From: Pantoea agglomerans NBRC 102470
Lineage (GTDB): Bacteria > Pseudomonadota > Gammaproteobacteria > Enterobacterales > Enterobacteriaceae
Direction: 5' to 3'
NCBI RefSeq assembly: GCF_001598475.1
Contig: NZ_BCZA01000011.1
Location: 62,001-126,000, forward strand
Length of the DNA: 64,000 bases
Part shown: one piece after another, positions 39,378-48,484 of the stretch
Layout of the letters: each line of letters opens with the position of its first letter
Numbering within the stretch: the stretch's first letter is position 1
The notes under the pieces: model-generated
Database searches by the model: none
Told to the model about the DNA's origin: nothing
Seen by the model: only the letters and a program-made list of their open reading frames with translations
Program-made: the position numbers and the translations under genes

Positions 39378-40730
39378 ATGGAAAAGACTTCAGTAACCGG
39401 CCGCGACAGCGCAGCTGGCGACACGCCATCAGACCAGGATTTCGTGCCGATGCGCAGCGACGTGGTGCGTTCACCGCGTATCCGCAAGATTCAGATCACG
39501 GCGATGCTGCTGTTGCTGTTCGCCGCCATCATCAACTATCTGGATCGCAGCTCGCTGTCGGTCGCGAATATGACCATCCGCGAGGAGATGGGGCTGAGCG
39601 CCACCGAAATCGGCTTCCTGCTCTCCGCCTTTTCGCTGGCTTACGGCCTGGCGCAACTGCCGTGCGGCGCGCTGCTGGATCGTAAAGGGCCGCGCATTAT
39701 GCTCGGCATTGGCATGTTTATCTGGTCGCTGTTCCAGGCCGCCTCTGGCCTGGTGCATAACTTTACCCAGTTCATCCTGGTGCGCATCGGCCTCGGCATT
39801 GGCGAAGCGCCGATGAACCCGTGCGGCGTGAAAGTGATCAACGACTGGTTCAACATTAAAGATCGCGGCATGCCGATGGGGATGTTCAATGCGGCTTCGA
39901 TGATTGGACTGTCGGTGGCTCCGCCGATTCTGGCGGCGATGATGCTGGTGATGGGCTGGCGTGGCATGTTTGTCACGATCGGTATCCTCGGCATGTTCCT
40001 CGCTATCGGCTGGTATATGATCTACCGCGACCGCGACAACAACACCCTGAGCGCTGAAGAGATCCACTATCTGCAGGCGGGCAGCGTCGCCTCGCGTAAA
40101 GAGCCGATCAGCTTCAAAGAGTGGCGCGGCCTGTTTAAGCAGCGCACCATGTGGGGAATGATGATTGGCTTCAGCGGCATCAACTACACCGCCTGGCTCT
40201 ATATCGCGTGGCTGCCGGGCTATCTGCAGTCGACCTATCATCTCGATCTTAAAAGTACCGGCCTGCTGGCGGCGATTCCGTTCCTGTTCGGTGCGGCGGG
40301 TATGCTGCTGAATGGCTATGTGGTCGACTCGCTGGTGCGTCGCGGCTTTAACGCGGTGAAAACCCGCAAAGTCTGCATCGTCAGCGGGATGCTGCTGTCC
40401 GCCGGCTTTACCGCCGTGGTGACCCGCGCGACCAACACCACCAGCGCGGTAACGCTGATTGGGATGGCGCTGTTCTGTATCCACTTCGCCGGAACGTCGT
40501 GCTGGGGATTGATCCACGCCAACGTCACCGCCCGTATGACAGCGTCTGTCGGCAGCATCCAGAACTTCGCCAGCTTTATCTTCGCCTCGTTCGCGCCGGT
40601 CATCACCGGCTGGGTGCTCGACACCACCAAATCGTTCAGCATGGCGCTGATGATTTGTGCCTGCGTGACGCTGGTTGGCGCACTCGCCTACCTGCTGCTG
40701 GTGCGCCAGCCGATCACCGACGGCGAATAA
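39378..40730 (+). CDS. lgoT: L-galactonate transporter LgoT (MFS, ACS family)
   Basis: 450 residues from the ATG at 39378 (GGGAGAG upstream) with 12 membrane helices. It is an anion:cation symporter family member: INYLDRSSLSVANMTIREEM, CGALLDRKGPRIM and LGIGEAPMNPCGVKVINDWF. It resembles E. coli LgoT (YjjL) and lies next to lgoR and lgoD, so it probably imports L-galactonate by proton symport. The first 40 residues are polar and longer than usual. Confidence 0.88.
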   Translation: MEKTSVTGRDSAAGDTPSDQDFVPMRSDVVRSPRIRKIQITAMLLLLFAAIINYLDRSSLSVANMTIREEMGLSATEIGFLLSAFSLAYGLAQLPCGALLDRKGPRIMLGIGMFIWSLFQAASGLVHNFTQFILVRIGLGIGEAPMNPCGVKVINDWFNIKDRGMPMGMFNAASMIGLSVAPPILAAMMLVMGWRGMFVTIGILGMFLAIGWYMIYRDRDNNTLSAEEIHYLQAGSVASRKEPISFKEWRGLFKQRTMWGMMIGFSGINYTAWLYIAWLPGYLQSTYHLDLKSTGLLAAIPFLFGAAGMLLNGYVVDSLVRRGFNAVKTRKVCIVSGMLLSAGFTAVVTRATNTTSAVTLIGMALFCIHFAGTSCWGLIHANVTARMTASVGSIQNFASFIFASFAPVITGWVLDTTKSFSMALMICACVTLVGALAYLLLVRQPITDGE

Positions 40731-40751
40731 TCACGGCTGACGGCGCGACTG

Positions 40752-42143
40752 CTACGTCAGCGCCGTCAGGGTGACCCCATATTTCGCACCATAACGCTGA
40801 ATACCCGTCATCACCTTCTCCGCGCTCAGCGCGGGTGGAGGTGGCAACAGCGGCGCCCGTTCACGCAGCGCCGAGTCGAAGCGGGCAAACGTCGCGAAAT
40901 CACGCGGGAAACGTTCTTCATCCACGCCAATCAATACGCCTTCATCACGTGCATGGGAGAGCAGCGCCCGCCAGCGGTGAATCTCCGCCAGACCGATGCT
41001 GTCGGTACCGTGAGAAAAGAGCATCATGTCGATGTTGCGGAACGGTGGCTGTTTTTCCAGGAAGCGTTGCAGGGCCGAGGCCGAGGATTCGTTGCTGAAG
41101 CTCAGCCAGAACGGAATCGCCTGCTGCTGCTGAGTGCACCACGGGTCCATCAACAGGAAGCTGTCCACCGTCAGCCGGGTCGGTAAAATTCCCGCCGCCA
41201 GATACCAGTCGCGGTAGATCTCAGCCACCACATAACTCATCGCCTCCGGATCTTCGTAACGAATCTCCATCAGCTTCCAGTTCTGCGCCGCCGCCAGCTT
41301 TTTCAGCGGCGGGATCAGATAGCCATCCAGCCCCCACTCCGCTTCCGGCACCCGATCGGTGATGGCCGGCGGTGTCCAGCGTTCCCGATCAACACCATAG
41401 CGCGCCAGATATTCCGCCACGCGCGGACCACCCTGCATAAACTCTTTTTCGCTGGCTCCGCCCGGCGCACCAAACTGGAAAAACGAACGATCGCTGGTGC
41501 GCGTTACCGGCCACTGCCGGGTGCAGTGATTGATAAACAGCGTGGAGCCAGCGGGCAGACTTCCCATCAGGAATTCGTTAAAGGCCAGAGGCAGCTCGCG
41601 CAGTTTCAGCCGGAAATAGCGCATCTGGTCGAGCATCAGCCGATCCTGATTCGGGTCCTGCATATGGTGCACCGCCAGCCGGGGCCAGGCAGCCAGCAGC
41701 GCGGCAGCAATCTCTTTGCCCTGCTCAAAGCTGGTCTGTGCGTCATCGGGATCGTTATTCGCGGCCCGCACCGGGCAAAGAAAAGTCTGGGGCAACCAGG
41801 GCACACCCATCGCCGCCGCCAGATGCACCAGTGCACCGTTCGATGAACCGATAAAGGCCGCCGGATAATCCTGTTGCGGGTATTCACTCACCATCCATTC
41901 GGCGATCCCTTCCACATCCAGTTCACCCGCCTGGCGCAGGCTGATGCCTTCTGCCATGCCGCCCAGCGCATAGCCCCACTCACGCAGCCCGGTCGGTAGC
42001 CGGTTAAGCGACGGCAACAGGCGATCCAGCGTCGGTGACTGGCTGGGGCTGGCAAAGGGGCGGTCGTGCAGCGCATTGGCCAGCGCAAGCAGCATGGCGG
42101 CAGCAGAGTCAAAGCGGGCAATCCCTCTTGGTGGTTTACTCAT
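40752..42143 (-). CDS. Unrecognised 463-residue protein with hydrolase-like elbow
   Basis: I do not recognise this family. The product is soluble, with no signal peptide or membrane helix. Near residue 98 it has FIGSSNGALVHLAAAMGVP, which looks like a G-x-S-x-G nucleophile elbow. Further conserved-looking blocks are FINHCTRQWPVTRTSDRSFFQFG, shortened here to its core TRQWPVTR, and LFSHGTDSIGLAEIHRWR. AGGAGG lies five bases before the ATG, and the start overlaps the upstream alpha/beta hydrolase gene by 8 bases, so the two are translationally coupled. An acyl-transfer or ester chemistry is plausible but unproven. Confidence 0.75.
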   Translation of the reverse strand: MSKPPRGIARFDSAAAMLLALANALHDRPFASPSQSPTLDRLLPSLNRLPTGLREWGYALGGMAEGISLRQAGELDVEGIAEWMVSEYPQQDYPAAFIGSSNGALVHLAAAMGVPWLPQTFLCPVRAANNDPDDAQTSFEQGKEIAAALLAAWPRLAVHHMQDPNQDRLMLDQMRYFRLKLRELPLAFNEFLMGSLPAGSTLFINHCTRQWPVTRTSDRSFFQFGAPGGASEKEFMQGGPRVAEYLARYGVDRERWTPPAITDRVPEAEWGLDGYLIPPLKKLAAAQNWKLMEIRYEDPEAMSYVVAEIYRDWYLAAGILPTRLTVDSFLLMDPWCTQQQQAIPFWLSFSNESSASALQRFLEKQPPFRNIDMMLFSHGTDSIGLAEIHRWRALLSHARDEGVLIGVDEERFPRDFATFARFDSALRERAPLLPPPPALSAEKVMTGIQRYGAKYGVTLTALT

Positions 42144-43047
42144 GTTGATCCTCCTGCTGGATACGTGCCAGGAACGGGCGGATGGCGTGACAGAAACTCC
42201 ACGGGTAGACGTAGTGCAATGTGTGCGTCCCGTCGCGTAATGTCAGTCGTTCGCTACGCGGCATCAGGGCGGCGAGTTCATCCAGCCAGCGCGCCGGACA
42301 GACGGGATCGCGCGAGCCCCGCAGCAGCAACGTGGGTGCGTTAATGTAAGTAAGGCGATGCTCAATGCGGTCGCGCATCATGGCGCGCAGGGTACCGAAG
42401 GCGCGCCGCAGGCCCGCTTTGGCGTAATCGATTCGGGCCAGTGGCCCCGGTGGACGACGGGATTCCAGCCGGCCATTACGCCAGTCGCGCCAGAGCTGAC
42501 GCGGCAGACTGCGGGCATGACGATCGACCGTCGGTCCCTGCAGCACCAGTCCCGCTACAGCCTGTGGATGTTTCACCGCCAGCGCGGCCAGAATCTGGCA
42601 GCCAAACGAATTGCCGACCCAGATAGCGCGCTGGAAACCGTTATGCTGTAACCACAGCCACAGCGCATCCGCCAGCTGATCCACCGACATGATCGGCGCA
42701 GAAGGGGGCAGTGTGCTGGCGCCAAAACCGGGCAGATCCGGCACCAGCACGTGATAGTCGCGCCCCAGCGCCAGCGCCAGTGACTCCATCGCCCGGCCCG
42801 ACATCACCAGACCGTGGATTAACACGACCGGCAGTCCCTGATCCTCATTGGGCGTAACGCGGGTAAACATGCGCCAGTCACCAATCTGCTGATAATAACC
42901 GGCCAGACCGGCGTGATGACTGTTCGGCGACACCGGCGGCGTCTCCTTAAGTTGCCGCCAGCGTTTCATACCCCATAACGTGGCCGCCACACCCAATCCA
43001 ACACCTGCCACAATCGCTGCCTGTTTTCGTCGATGCTTCTGGATCAT
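42136..43047 (-). CDS. Membrane-anchored alpha/beta hydrolase
   Basis: 303 residues. An N-terminal positively charged stretch and one helix (AAIVAGVGLGVAATLWGMKR) suggest a membrane anchor. The rest is a classic alpha/beta hydrolase: VVLIHGLVMSGRAME, PDLPGFGAS, nucleophile GNSFGCQI, acid in GSRDPVCPA and histidine in DGTHTLHYVYP. The downstream unrecognised gene overlaps its end, so they should work on the same pathway. Substrate unknown. Confidence 0.87.
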   Translation of the reverse strand: MIQKHRRKQAAIVAGVGLGVAATLWGMKRWRQLKETPPVSPNSHHAGLAGYYQQIGDWRMFTRVTPNEDQGLPVVLIHGLVMSGRAMESLALALGRDYHVLVPDLPGFGASTLPPSAPIMSVDQLADALWLWLQHNGFQRAIWVGNSFGCQILAALAVKHPQAVAGLVLQGPTVDRHARSLPRQLWRDWRNGRLESRRPPGPLARIDYAKAGLRRAFGTLRAMMRDRIEHRLTYINAPTLLLRGSRDPVCPARWLDELAALMPRSERLTLRDGTHTLHYVYPWSFCHAIRPFLARIQQEDQHE

Positions 43048-43190
43048 CCGCTGCTCCTGGTTTGGGGAGAATAATTCAGTGTAGGTCGGGATCAGGCAGC
43101 AGGCGGGTTATCCGCGCGATGGTGTGAAAAAGTATGGGGTTTCGCCTAAGAAGACGCTGGCATTGCGGGTGATGAACTCTGGCGGGGGAT

Positions 43191-43400
43191 GTGTCTGGTG
43201 TAAGCGGGAAGGCAGTGACTGAAACACCCGAGGAGTATCGCTTTACATTCAATGCCCGATATCCAGCGTTAGCAAAAGAAATGGATTACTTGCTGGTAAT
43301 CAGTAATACACCTCAGGGGAGCATCGCTGATTTCAAAAGGCGCGTTATGGCTTTTGCCCGATGGCTTAACGTAACATTTCATCACGGGCAGGGCTTATGA
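43191..43400 (+). CDS. Possible small hypothetical protein
   Basis: An open frame of up to 69 codons starting GTG (43191 or 43215). The body (ETPEEYRFTFNARYPALAKE ... FKRRVMAFARWLNVTFHH) reads like a real amphipathic protein, but I know no homologue, start signals are poor, and it stands between two minus-strand genes. It may be a fragment of a larger lost gene. Confidence 0.3.
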   Translation: MSGVSGKAVTETPEEYRFTFNARYPALAKEMDYLLVISNTPQGSIADFKRRVMAFARWLNVTFHHGQGL

Positions 43401-43483
43401 AGAGAGGATTAACATCGGGGTAGCCTGATAAACGTGGAGCAGGTCAACGGACCAGAGATAATACGAATTTCAGGCAATAAAAA

Positions 43484-43507
43484 ACCCGCACTGGGCGGGT
43501 TTCTTTT
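43484..43507. terminator. cspA terminator
   Basis: AAACCCGC-act-GGGCGGGTTT-type stem flanked by A and T runs on both sides; on the minus strand it ends in six T. It lies about 75 bases after the cspA stop. Confidence 0.75.
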
Positions 43508-43581
43508 ATTATCAGCAGAGCTTATCTGCTCAGACTTATGTCTTCATCGCTATTGTAAGCATCGCTGATAATGAGCGCGGC

Positions 43582-43794
43582 TTACTGCGCTGTGACGTTG
43601 CCAGCTGCAGGGCCTTTGGCGCCATTTTCAATGGTGAAGGAGACTTTCTGACCTTCATCAAGCGTTTTGTAGTTATCACCCTGGATAGCAGAGAAATGCA
43701 CGAATACATCTTTGCTGCCATCATCGGGAGTGATAAAGCCAAAACCTTTATCTGAGTTAAACCATTTTACTAAACCAGTCATTTTGTTAGACAT
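43582..43794 (-). CDS. cspA: Cold-shock protein CspA
   Basis: 70-residue single OB-fold RNA chaperone. RNP1 KGFGFI and RNP2 VFVHF are intact. [13 protein letters not shown] and the C-terminal [10 protein letters not shown] match the CspA/CspB/CspG cold-inducible group better than CspC/CspE. The long leader and promoter (separate entries) also match cspA. AAGGAA precedes the ATG. Confidence 0.92.
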   Translation of the reverse strand: MSNKMTGLVKWFNSDKGFGFITPDDGSKDVFVHFSAIQGDNYKTLDEGQKVSFTIENGAKGPAAGNVTAQ

Positions 43795-43965
43795 AGATAT
43801 TTCCTTAATCGATTAGCCACTAAGAGCGGCGAAGATGGCCTGTAGTTAGAGATTTACTTATTGGGCACTTAGGAGGAGGCTCTCGAAGAAGGATATCTGT
43901 GGATAACACTTGAACTGAGGACTACTTTACTAAAACTGCTTTCATAAGGTCTGTGTTCCAAACCG
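43795..43965 (-). promoter_or_regulatory. cspA cold-shock 5' UTR (thermoregulator leader)
   Basis: The minus-strand leader of about 170 bases aligns along its length with the 159-base E. coli cspA UTR: the cold-box end ACAGACC, then AAAGCAGT, TAGTAA, AGTCC, TTCAAG, GTTATC, and a region before the start matching GCCATCTTCGCCG / GCCATATCGCCG. In E. coli this RNA refolds at low temperature to expose the start. Confidence 0.75.
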
Positions 43966-43972
43966 ATGACGC

Positions 43973-44001
43973 ATTAAGACATAGCGATAATAATTTAGCA
44001 A
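43973..44001 (-). promoter_or_regulatory. cspA promoter
   Basis: TTGCTA (43996-44001) and CTTAAT (43973-43978), spaced 17 bases, sit just before the leader. E. coli cspA uses TTGCAT and CTTAAT in the same place. An AT-rich stretch upstream (44002-44040) resembles an UP element. Confidence 0.7.
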
Positions 44002-44140
44002 TGTATATGTTTATTTATTTTAACCATTTAAACGCTCAGATGGCTGAATGGCTGTTTTATTTTGACTGCTCAGGAAGTGCTTCAGGCTCCGCTGTGTGCG
44101 AAGAGGAGCAGGCTAATCCTGTCATAATGACGGTGCCGAT

Positions 44141-44420
44141 TTAACGTTGATGCTTAACAATAAACAGAGCCTGTAATGTCACATCGCCTAAAAATTTCCG
44201 CACGGCCAGCGAAGCGCTGTCATCGCCCTCTTCATCTGTGAGCTTTACCTGCTGCATATCGTACGCCCGGCTCTTCGGTATCTTTCATCCTGATACCGGT
44301 CAGTATCCGGACGACCTGCCCGCCCTCACCCTGCATCTGAAATGCTGGAGGTTTGCCACCCGCCTCCATTCTGGTGCAGAAGCAGCCTGCCGCGATGAGC
44401 GAGAAGCGGGCTAAACCCTA
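44141..44420 (-). pseudogene. Decayed lipoprotein-like gene
   Basis: No intact frame, but two overlapping minus-strand frames read like one protein broken by a frameshift at about 44265. The first has a lipobox-like LARFSLIAAGC, then TRMEAGGKPPAFQM and RILTGIRMKDTEEPG. The second continues RAYDMQQVKLTDEEGDD and ends LGDVTLQALFIVKHQR followed by a stop. The start is also lost, as a TAG precedes the lipobox in frame. I do not know the intact family. Confidence 0.4.
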
Positions 44421-44452
44421 CCTGTCCGCCCATTTTGGGCATGCTGACTGTC

Positions 44453-44716
44453 TCAGTGACCGTGAACGGTCAATCCTACGAGCCGGATAACAACAGGACG
44501 GACAACCAGTATGCAAAAGAAAGCGGCTGGCATGGCGACCCGGTAAGCATTCATCACATTTGTCATGTAATGAGGCCCCATTCCGAATTCGGCTAACGTG
44601 ATGACCAGACTCATCAGGAACGCCATGATGATCGCCATATAAAGCGCAAATATGTAAGGTGTCGTGCGCACCGGCAAGCGGGTTCGTAAGGTTTTTTTTG
44701 TTGCAGCATCAGTCAT
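44453..44716 (-). CDS. DUF2798-type two-helix membrane protein
   Basis: 87 residues with two membrane helices (YIFALYMAIIMAFLMSLVIT and AAFFCILVVRPVVIRLVGLT), the architecture and sequence style of DUF2798 proteins. Function unknown. It is divergent from a LysR regulator 128 bases away, which probably controls it. Confidence 0.8.
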   Translation of the reverse strand: MTDAATKKTLRTRLPVRTTPYIFALYMAIIMAFLMSLVITLAEFGMGPHYMTNVMNAYRVAMPAAFFCILVVRPVVIRLVGLTVHGH

Positions 44717-44844
44717 CTGAATATCCTGTTTAACAAAAGTAGATAAGACTGTGGCTAACTTAACAAGCTTATGCGGGGGGTTGTAGAGCGGTTATGCTTT
44801 AATCATTATTAAGTAAAAGTGACGAATTAACGGGTGAGGATACG

Positions 44845-45747
44845 ATGGACATTTTAGGGCTGATTAGCACTTTTATCCGCGTGGTGGAAAACGGCAGTAT
44901 TGCAGCGGCGGCACGCGCTAAAGGTATGAGTCCGGCAGCAGTCAGCCAGAGTCTTTCCCGTCTTGAAGCGCATCTGGGCGTGCGACTGCTATCGCGCACC
45001 ACCCGCAGCATGACCTTAACGGAAAACGGTAAACGCTATTTCGAGAAAGTCCGTCACATCCCACATGATATCGAACTCGCCTCTCAGGCTGCTGCGAATG
45101 AAACCAAACCACAGGGGCCACTTTGTATCGCTACGACAGCCGCGTTTGGTCGGTACGTTCTGGCTCCCCTTATGCCCGCTTTCAAAGCGTCTTTCCCCGA
45201 TATAGATATTGAACTGATCAGTACCGATCGCAACGTCGATCATCGCCTGGAAGGCGTCGATGTCAGTATCCGCATCGAAGCACAGCTGAATGATCAACTA
45301 ATCGCCAGAAAAATTGCATCGTTACCCTTTATATTCTGTGCGGCTCCCGCTTATCTTGATCGCGCTGGTACGCCTCAGACGCCTGGAGAACTTAGCCAGC
45401 ACGCCTGCCTGGTTTTCCGCTATCCCACCGACAGACGGTTTCTGCCATGGACGTTTATGGTCAACGGACAGCCTGTTAATGCAAAACTCAACCCCAGTTT
45501 TATCAGCGATGATATTGATATCATCGCCAGAATAGCCGTAAACGGCGGCGGCATTGCCCGTCTGGCAAGTTTTGTTGCTCAGCCACTGATAGACAGCGGT
45601 CTGCTAAGGCCTTTGGCCTGGTCAGGTCACAGTGGCGAGAGCACCATTGAGTCCCTGCCGATGAATATCTATGCCTGTGTCACCGAACGTTCGGCACTCA
45701 ATTCGAAAGTACGGACATTTATTGAATTTGTGGCCGATGCGATTTAA
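44845..45747 (+). CDS. LysR-family transcriptional regulator
   Basis: 300 residues. The N-terminal HTH is ENGSIAAAARAKGMSPAAVS, followed by SRLEAHLGVRLLSRTTRSMT, typical of the subgroup that regulates adjacent small enzymes or efflux proteins. The effector domain ends at residue 300. GTGAGGA precedes the ATG. It is divergent from the DUF2798 gene. Confidence 0.9.
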   Translation: MDILGLISTFIRVVENGSIAAAARAKGMSPAAVSQSLSRLEAHLGVRLLSRTTRSMTLTENGKRYFEKVRHIPHDIELASQAAANETKPQGPLCIATTAAFGRYVLAPLMPAFKASFPDIDIELISTDRNVDHRLEGVDVSIRIEAQLNDQLIARKIASLPFIFCAAPAYLDRAGTPQTPGELSQHACLVFRYPTDRRFLPWTFMVNGQPVNAKLNPSFISDDIDIIARIAVNGGGIARLASFVAQPLIDSGLLRPLAWSGHSGESTIESLPMNIYACVTERSALNSKVRTFIEFVADAI

Positions 45748-45916
45748 GACAGGAGCGTTTTTGCCGGGCGAAAATTGTCCCTTATCCACCCGCAAAAGTA
45801 ATTCACCGCTGCCGGTCGCGGTTATACAGAAAGCGGCCCTTTTGACGATGTGCAGAAGGAATATAAGCACGCTTTGAGAAGGGGTTTAACGCGGTGAGAG
45901 TGGGATTAAAAAGTAT

Positions 45917-45940
45917 CTGGCAGTCAGTAAAAACTGCCAG
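45917..45940 (-). terminator. Terminator of the oxidoreductase gene
   Basis: CTGGCAGT / ACTGCCAG is a perfect stem; on the minus strand it is followed by ATACTTTTTAA. It lies 24 bases after the oxidoreductase stop. Confidence 0.7.
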
Positions 45941-45963
45941 AATTGAGGAATAAAAAGTCGTTA

Positions 45964-46977
45964 TCAGTCACTAATTCTAATGACGATTTTGCCAAATGCA
46001 CCACGGGAGAGGTGCCGGAAGGCTTCAACCGCCTCATTAAAGCTGTAAACCTGTTCAATGACGGGTTTGATATTATGTTTATTGAGGAACGGATTCATCC
46101 GATCAAACGAGGAGCGTGGTGCAACCGCAATGCCCCGGATTGTTGTCTGACGGAAAATTAACGGCATCAAATCAAGTTGTGCTGTCTGGCCGGCCAGAAA
46201 TCCTACCTGAGCAATCGTACCGGCAACTTTTGTCGCAGCAATTGACTGATTGATGCCATTGCCCCCAGCGACATCTATCGTTACGTCAGCGCCTTTACCA
46301 TCAGTCATTTCAAGCACTTTTCTTTCCCACTCAGGGTATTTTTTATAGTTAATCCCTTCATCGGCTCCCAGTGATTTAATGCGCTCAAGGTTTGCATCGT
46401 TACTGGAGGTGGCAATGACACGTGCACCATAGGCATGCGCTATCTGAGCAGCGAAGACCGATACACCACCGGTACCCTGTACCAGCACGGTCTGACCAGG
46501 CTGCAGATTGCCGATATCCATTAGCGAGTACCATGCCGTAAGCGCAGCGATGGGAAGTGTAGAAGCTTCTTCATCGGTCATGCTGTCAGGCGCTTTAACT
46601 GCGCTGTCCTCATGAATAATCATGTATTCAGCCAGCCCGCCGGGTAACGGCATTCCAATACACCATGCTGGCTCATCGGCCGCAGGTTCACCCTCTAACC
46701 AGCGTGAATAGAGATGCGAGTTAACGCGATCCCCCGTGCTAAAACGGGACACACCCTGCCCCGTGGCAACAACGGTACCCGTGGCATCAGAGACAGGAAT
46801 CAGTGGCTTTGGAACCAGATGAGGCTCATAGAAGCCCTCTACTATTGCCTTATCCCTGAAGTTCAGAGACACCGCGCCAACTTTAACCAGAAGTTCACCC
46901 GGACCAGGTACAGGCGTTTCCACCTCTTCAAGCTTTAAGTTTTCAAGGCCAAAATCTTTCAGTAACCATGCTTTCAT
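45964..46977 (-). CDS. Zinc-independent MDR oxidoreductase (quinone oxidoreductase-like)
   Basis: 337 residues from MKAWLLKDFG (ATG at 46977); an ATG five codons earlier is open. It is an NAD(P)H-dependent medium-chain oxidoreductase: FRDKAIVEGFY, the nucleotide motif VQGTGGVSVFAAQIA near residue 167, and SSNDANLERIKSLGAD. It lacks the zinc cysteines of true alcohol dehydrogenases. It is divergent from a LysR regulator and probably induced by an electrophile or quinone. Substrate unknown. Confidence 0.88.
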   Translation of the reverse strand: MKAWLLKDFGLENLKLEEVETPVPGPGELLVKVGAVSLNFRDKAIVEGFYEPHLVPKPLIPVSDATGTVVATGQGVSRFSTGDRVNSHLYSRWLEGEPAADEPAWCIGMPLPGGLAEYMIIHEDSAVKAPDSMTDEEASTLPIAALTAWYSLMDIGNLQPGQTVLVQGTGGVSVFAAQIAHAYGARVIATSSNDANLERIKSLGADEGINYKKYPEWERKVLEMTDGKGADVTIDVAGGNGINQSIAATKVAGTIAQVGFLAGQTAQLDLMPLIFRQTTIRGIAVAPRSSFDRMNPFLNKHNIKPVIEQVYSFNEAVEAFRHLSRGAFGKIVIRISD

Positions 46978-47142
46978 TTTGTCATTTCCCATGTGTATGC
47001 ATCGAATAGGGTGATGATAAAAAAAGCAGGCGGGCGTAAAAAGCCACGTAAAAGGACTTCAGTGTTACTGCAGGAGAAACAATCGGAATGAGATATAATC
47101 CGCAATACACTATTTCGGCAGGAATATTTTTTGCGGAGTTAA

Positions 47143-48051
47143 ATGATGCGCTCGAACATGCTGGAATTGATGGATATTTTTGTTCACGTCGTTGAATTCC
47201 GTAGTTTCACCCGGGCCGCTGACGCCTTGCAGCTGCATCGCCCTGCGGTCAGTAAGTCCGTACAACAACTGGAAGACAAGCTTGGCGTTAAGCTATTGCA
47301 CCGCACAACGCGCAGTCTGAGTGTGACCGTTGAAGGGGAGGAAATTTATCAGCGGGCTAAAACGCTGCTGAGTGATGCCAGCGATATCATGGCTTCTTAC
47401 TCTTCAAATCAGCGACCTCGTGGCCAGCTGCGCATTGATGTTCCACTGGCGCTGGCACACAGTATCCTGATCCCACAATTAAGCGAGTTTCAGGCTTTAT
47501 ATCCTGAAATTGAAATAGTCTTAACCGCTTCAGATCGCCTGACCCATTTAATTACAGAAGGTGTGGACTGTGTTATTCGCCTCGGTGAGCTTGCTGATTC
47601 GAATTTTATTTCGCGCAGAATGGGCAGCCTGCAGATGGTCACCTGTGCAGCACCCTCTTATCTGGATAAATATGGCACTCCTTTAACGCCTGATGACCTT
47701 AAAGATCACAAAGCCATTTATTTTTTTAATGAACACAGTCGGGACATCCAGGAATGGAAATTTGTCATGAATGGCGAAATTGTTTCACGGCATCCGGGAA
47801 GCAGCATACGAGTTAACAATTCTGACGTCCTTCTTTCATGTGGCGTGGCGGGCCTCGGCATGCTTCACGCATTATATACGGCATTAAAGCCCTGCCTCGA
47901 AACAGGCCAGCTGAAGGAAGTATTATCGGGTTATGCGACTGTGACGAAACCGGTTTCTATACTCTACCCTGACCGACGCTATCTTCCGCCTAAGGTCCGG
48001 GTCTTTATCGAATGGTTTACTGAAATATTCAGGAAGAATCATCAGGGTTAA
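47143..48051 (+). CDS. LysR-family transcriptional regulator
   Basis: 302 residues, with GCGGAG four bases before the ATG. HTH: RSFTRAADALQLHRPAVSKS, then QQLEDKLGVKLLHRTTRSLS. It has a typical effector domain with DRLTHLITEGVDCVIRLGEL. It is divergent from the oxidoreductase at 46977, with about 165 bases of shared control region, and is the likely regulator of that gene. Confidence 0.9.
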   Translation: MMRSNMLELMDIFVHVVEFRSFTRAADALQLHRPAVSKSVQQLEDKLGVKLLHRTTRSLSVTVEGEEIYQRAKTLLSDASDIMASYSSNQRPRGQLRIDVPLALAHSILIPQLSEFQALYPEIEIVLTASDRLTHLITEGVDCVIRLGELADSNFISRRMGSLQMVTCAAPSYLDKYGTPLTPDDLKDHKAIYFFNEHSRDIQEWKFVMNGEIVSRHPGSSIRVNNSDVLLSCGVAGLGMLHALYTALKPCLETGQLKEVLSGYATVTKPVSILYPDRRYLPPKVRVFIEWFTEIFRKNHQG

Positions 48052-48311
48052 CCGTGAATCTTTGTTTCGGCACAGGCAATCCCGTGACCCATTAAAAGTG
48101 CTTGTTTCCTGTTTAAGGTATGCCGCCATTTTGTCTGGCATCCGGAAATCTCCCGGGCAGATTAGATCACTGCAGCAACGTCTTTTCTGGCTCAAAGTGA
48201 CGCATAACGGGAAAATCAGAAGGAGAGGAGTAGCAACAAACAGGATGCACCCGAAGTGCAAAAACGCGGGTTTAAATCAGCAGAAGCAAAGGCAGAAAAA
48301 GCAGAAAAGGT

Positions 48312-48345
48312 GATAATCACAGGTCGATCCCTGACCGCGATTATC
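48312..48345 (-). terminator. Probable terminator of the azuC-like RNA
   Basis: On the minus strand GATAATC...GGTC / GACC...GATTATC forms a stem, followed by ACCTTTTCTGCTTTTTC. It lies about 20 bases after the azuC stop and would give a transcript of about 170 bases. Confidence 0.6.
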
Positions 48346-48365
48346 GAGGGTTTCTTGCGGGGTGC

Positions 48366-48443
48366 TTAGTACATGGCACCCGGCGGTACGTGTTTGAACG
48401 TCTCAACGTAAGCGCGGAACACGTGTTTAAAAATACGTTTCAT
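48366..48443 (-). CDS. azuC: AzuC-like small protein (25 residues)
   Basis: A 25-codon gene whose product contains FRAYVETFKHVPPGAMY. E. coli AzuC (28 residues) has FNNYCKTFKDVPPGNMF at the same place, so the two are homologous. AGGTG lies 5 bases before the ATG. It has its own strong promoter and a terminator. In E. coli the transcript is the dual-function RNA AzuCR, whose protein is membrane-associated and whose RNA also base-pairs with targets. The length here (about 170 bases) fits such an RNA. Pairing function is not shown by sequence alone. Confidence 0.8.
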   Translation of the reverse strand: MKRIFKHVFRAYVETFKHVPPGAMY

Positions 48444-48484
48444 GGAACACCTGATTCAAATTTAGTTGAACATATACCGAAAAA

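Noticed and set aside
39471..40517. A 348-codon minus-strand frame opposite lgoT
   Set aside because: His/Gln/Arg-rich shadow of codon-biased transporter sequence.
43953..44144. A 63-codon plus-strand frame
   Set aside because: It overlaps the start of the cspA leader and covers the cspA promoter, and has no ribosome site.
48062..48313. An 83-codon plus-strand frame after the LysR gene
   Set aside because: Basic, repetitive tail and no start signal; overlaps the terminator region of the azuC transcript.
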